From Lachnospiraceae bacterium (GTDB lineage Bacteria > Bacillota > Clostridia > Lachnospirales > Lachnospiraceae): a DNA stretch of 64,000 nucleotides. This document shows, piece by piece, positions 62,757 through 64,000 of the stretch. The DNA lies in assembly GCA_017626095.1 (NCBI GenBank), contig JAGAJL010000012.1:124001-188000 (forward strand), read 5' to 3'. Every line of letters starts with the position of its first letter. Positions within the stretch are counted from its first letter, which is position 1. A program made the position numbers and the translations under genes. The notes below the pieces were generated by a model. The model was given only the letters and a program-made list of their open reading frames with translations, had not been told where the DNA came from and did no database searches.

Positions 62757-64000
62757 TGAAGAAAAAGTTGCTGGCTGCTTTGGCAGTAGGAATTGGTTTG
62801 GTGTGCGGGATGGTTTCCGTGCCCGCAAGCGCAGAGGAGATAACAGAGGATGGTTATGTCATCGTCTCGCCGGAAGAATTGGATGAAGGCCTGGTATCAG
62901 GCAATGAGATTTTAGAGACGGAAAGCACAAAGCTTACGAAAGAGGAAACATTTTTTTCAGTAAGAGATATTCGTGCTGTTGGAAACCGTCGTGATTTTGA
63001 TGTGACCAACGGCAAACAGAAAATTGTTCTTTATGGTGGAATTCCCAGTTGTACCTACACCACAAAAACGATGCAGAATCTGTATTCGATTTATCAATAT
63101 CTGGATCCGCAAAAGGTAGAATTTTTCTGTTTTGATATGGGTAGTAATTGCACGCTCAACGTTCAGCAATATTTAGAACAGGCAGGGATGTCAACAGATG
63201 TCTTTGTGGGTTCCCGCAATGAAATAGATGGCGCATATAATATGTTTTTCAAAATTTTCAGTGCAGGAAAGAGCATGGGTGTGATTGATCCGGATACTTC
63301 TTCCTATCGGATGCCGCTGATTGCTTATATCGACGGACAGGGTAATATTCTTAGTGTTACAACGGACTCTCAGTCCTTGGAGAGTTTGTTGGATAAAGTG
63401 TCAGCCTGTGATATGCGATTGATCGGTACTCCCAGAAATGGTGTGAAGAATGCGACAATTGAAGCAAGATTTTCTCATATCAGAGTACAGAATTTTGTAA
63501 ATCGTCTTTACAATATTGCTTTAGAGCGTGGCGCAGAGGAAGCCGGATTAAATAACTGGGTACAACAGTTAGAAAGTGGAAAAGCCAACGGTGCCAATGT
63601 AGCCTATGGATTTTTCTTTAGTGAAGAGTATAAGGAAAAGAATGTATCCAATTCGATTTTTGTTGAGACGCTTTACATGGTCATGATGGACAGACCGTCG
63701 GATGCTACAGGAAAGAAGACCTGGGTTGATTTGCTTGATAACGGTATTTCCAGAGAATATGTATTCAAAGGTTTTTCCGAATCCGAAGAATTTACAAAGA
63801 TTTGTGAAAGCTATGGTATCAATAGGGGAAGTGTCAAGCTGACTCAGGGCAGAGACCGCAATGAAGGTGCAACTCGTTTTGTGGCAAGATTGTATCGCAA
63901 TGTTTTGGGACGTGAATATGATGTGCCGGGTCTGAATACATGGTGTAATACTATTTGTGATAAGAAGCAAAGTGTTGAGTATGTTTCTACCGTGGGCTTT
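62757..64000 (+). CDS. Secreted thioredoxin-like protein with DUF4214 repeats (3' cut)
   Basis: The frame is open to the window end (414 codons seen). GGAGG precedes ATG 62757. A signal peptide (MKKKLLAALAVGIGLVCGM ... ASA) is followed by an acidic linker and a domain (about 80-230) with a thioredoxin-like order: KIVLYGGIPSCTYTTKTMQNL, VEFFCFDMGSN, and MPLIAYIDGQGNI with the cis-Pro-like MP. Only one Cys stands in the usual CxxC place, so redox activity is doubtful. From about residue 245 there are at least three DUF4214-type repeats; the linker KLTQGRDRNEGATRFVARLY matches the protein at 14017. The end lies outside the window. Confidence 0.8.

Overview
The window looks like a chromosomal piece of a low-GC Gram-positive gut Clostridia, most likely a Lachnospiraceae (inference). 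Supporting signs are the AT-rich sequence, strong GGAGG-type ribosome sites, secreted enzymes with C-terminal DUF4214 repeats, and IS66/IS21 elements. Essentially every gene is on the + strand. The region is one very large locus for making, exporting and modifying surface polysaccharide. I saw no tRNA, rRNA or CRISPR.

Layout. (1) 1-9.6 kb: the tail of a DUF4214 protein, a polyprenyl-phosphate sugar-1-phosphate transferase, and a run of GT2/GT4 glycosyltransferases, one preceded by a small coiled-coil protein. (2) 9.6-15.5 kb: three secreted proteins (a GH73-type glucosaminidase, a subtilisin-like protease, a CHAP/NlpC-like cysteine enzyme), each ending in four DUF4214-type repeats. (3) 15.5-22.9 kb: a GT4, a Wzm/Wzt-type ABC exporter, a second coiled-coil/GT4 pair, an MBL-fold protein and a polytopic membrane protein. 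(4) 22.9-24.8 kb: decayed sequence with a disrupted gene. (5) 24.8-42.9 kb: an island-like block in a different sequence style. It carries an Alg13/Alg14-type split transferase, a Wzy-like polymerase, WbsX-like and DUF4422 proteins, a Wzx flippase, a CDP-3,6-dideoxyhexose pathway (rfbF, rfbG, rfbH, an SDR and an RmlC-like epimerase), a CDP-glycerol-type transferase, and a choline module (LicC-LicA fusion, second LicC, BCCT transporter). (6) 43.1-46.8 kb: a complete four-gene IS21-family element inserted in the 3' end of an IS66 transposase remnant, with a 5-bp target duplication. (7) 47.0-62.7 kb: rfbD, an LTA-synthase-like sulfatase between two paralogous membrane proteins, gmd, a terminator and promoter, a second priming transferase, a Wzz-like protein, a large polymerase-like protein and two GT-C-like membrane proteins. 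(8) 62.7-64 kb: another secreted DUF4214 protein with a thioredoxin-like front domain, cut by the window end.

How it fits together (inference). Two priming enzymes, two polymerase-like proteins, a flippase and an ABC exporter imply at least two assembly routes in one locus. The 24.8-42.9 kb block can be read as a nearly self-contained heteropolysaccharide cassette dropped between older genes, with decayed DNA on one side and insertion sequences on the other. The DUF4214 proteins are interleaved with the biosynthesis genes. The most attractive hypothesis is that their shared repeats bind or dock to the locally made polysaccharide, so that cell-wall and protein-processing enzymes sit on the same surface that the rest of the locus builds.
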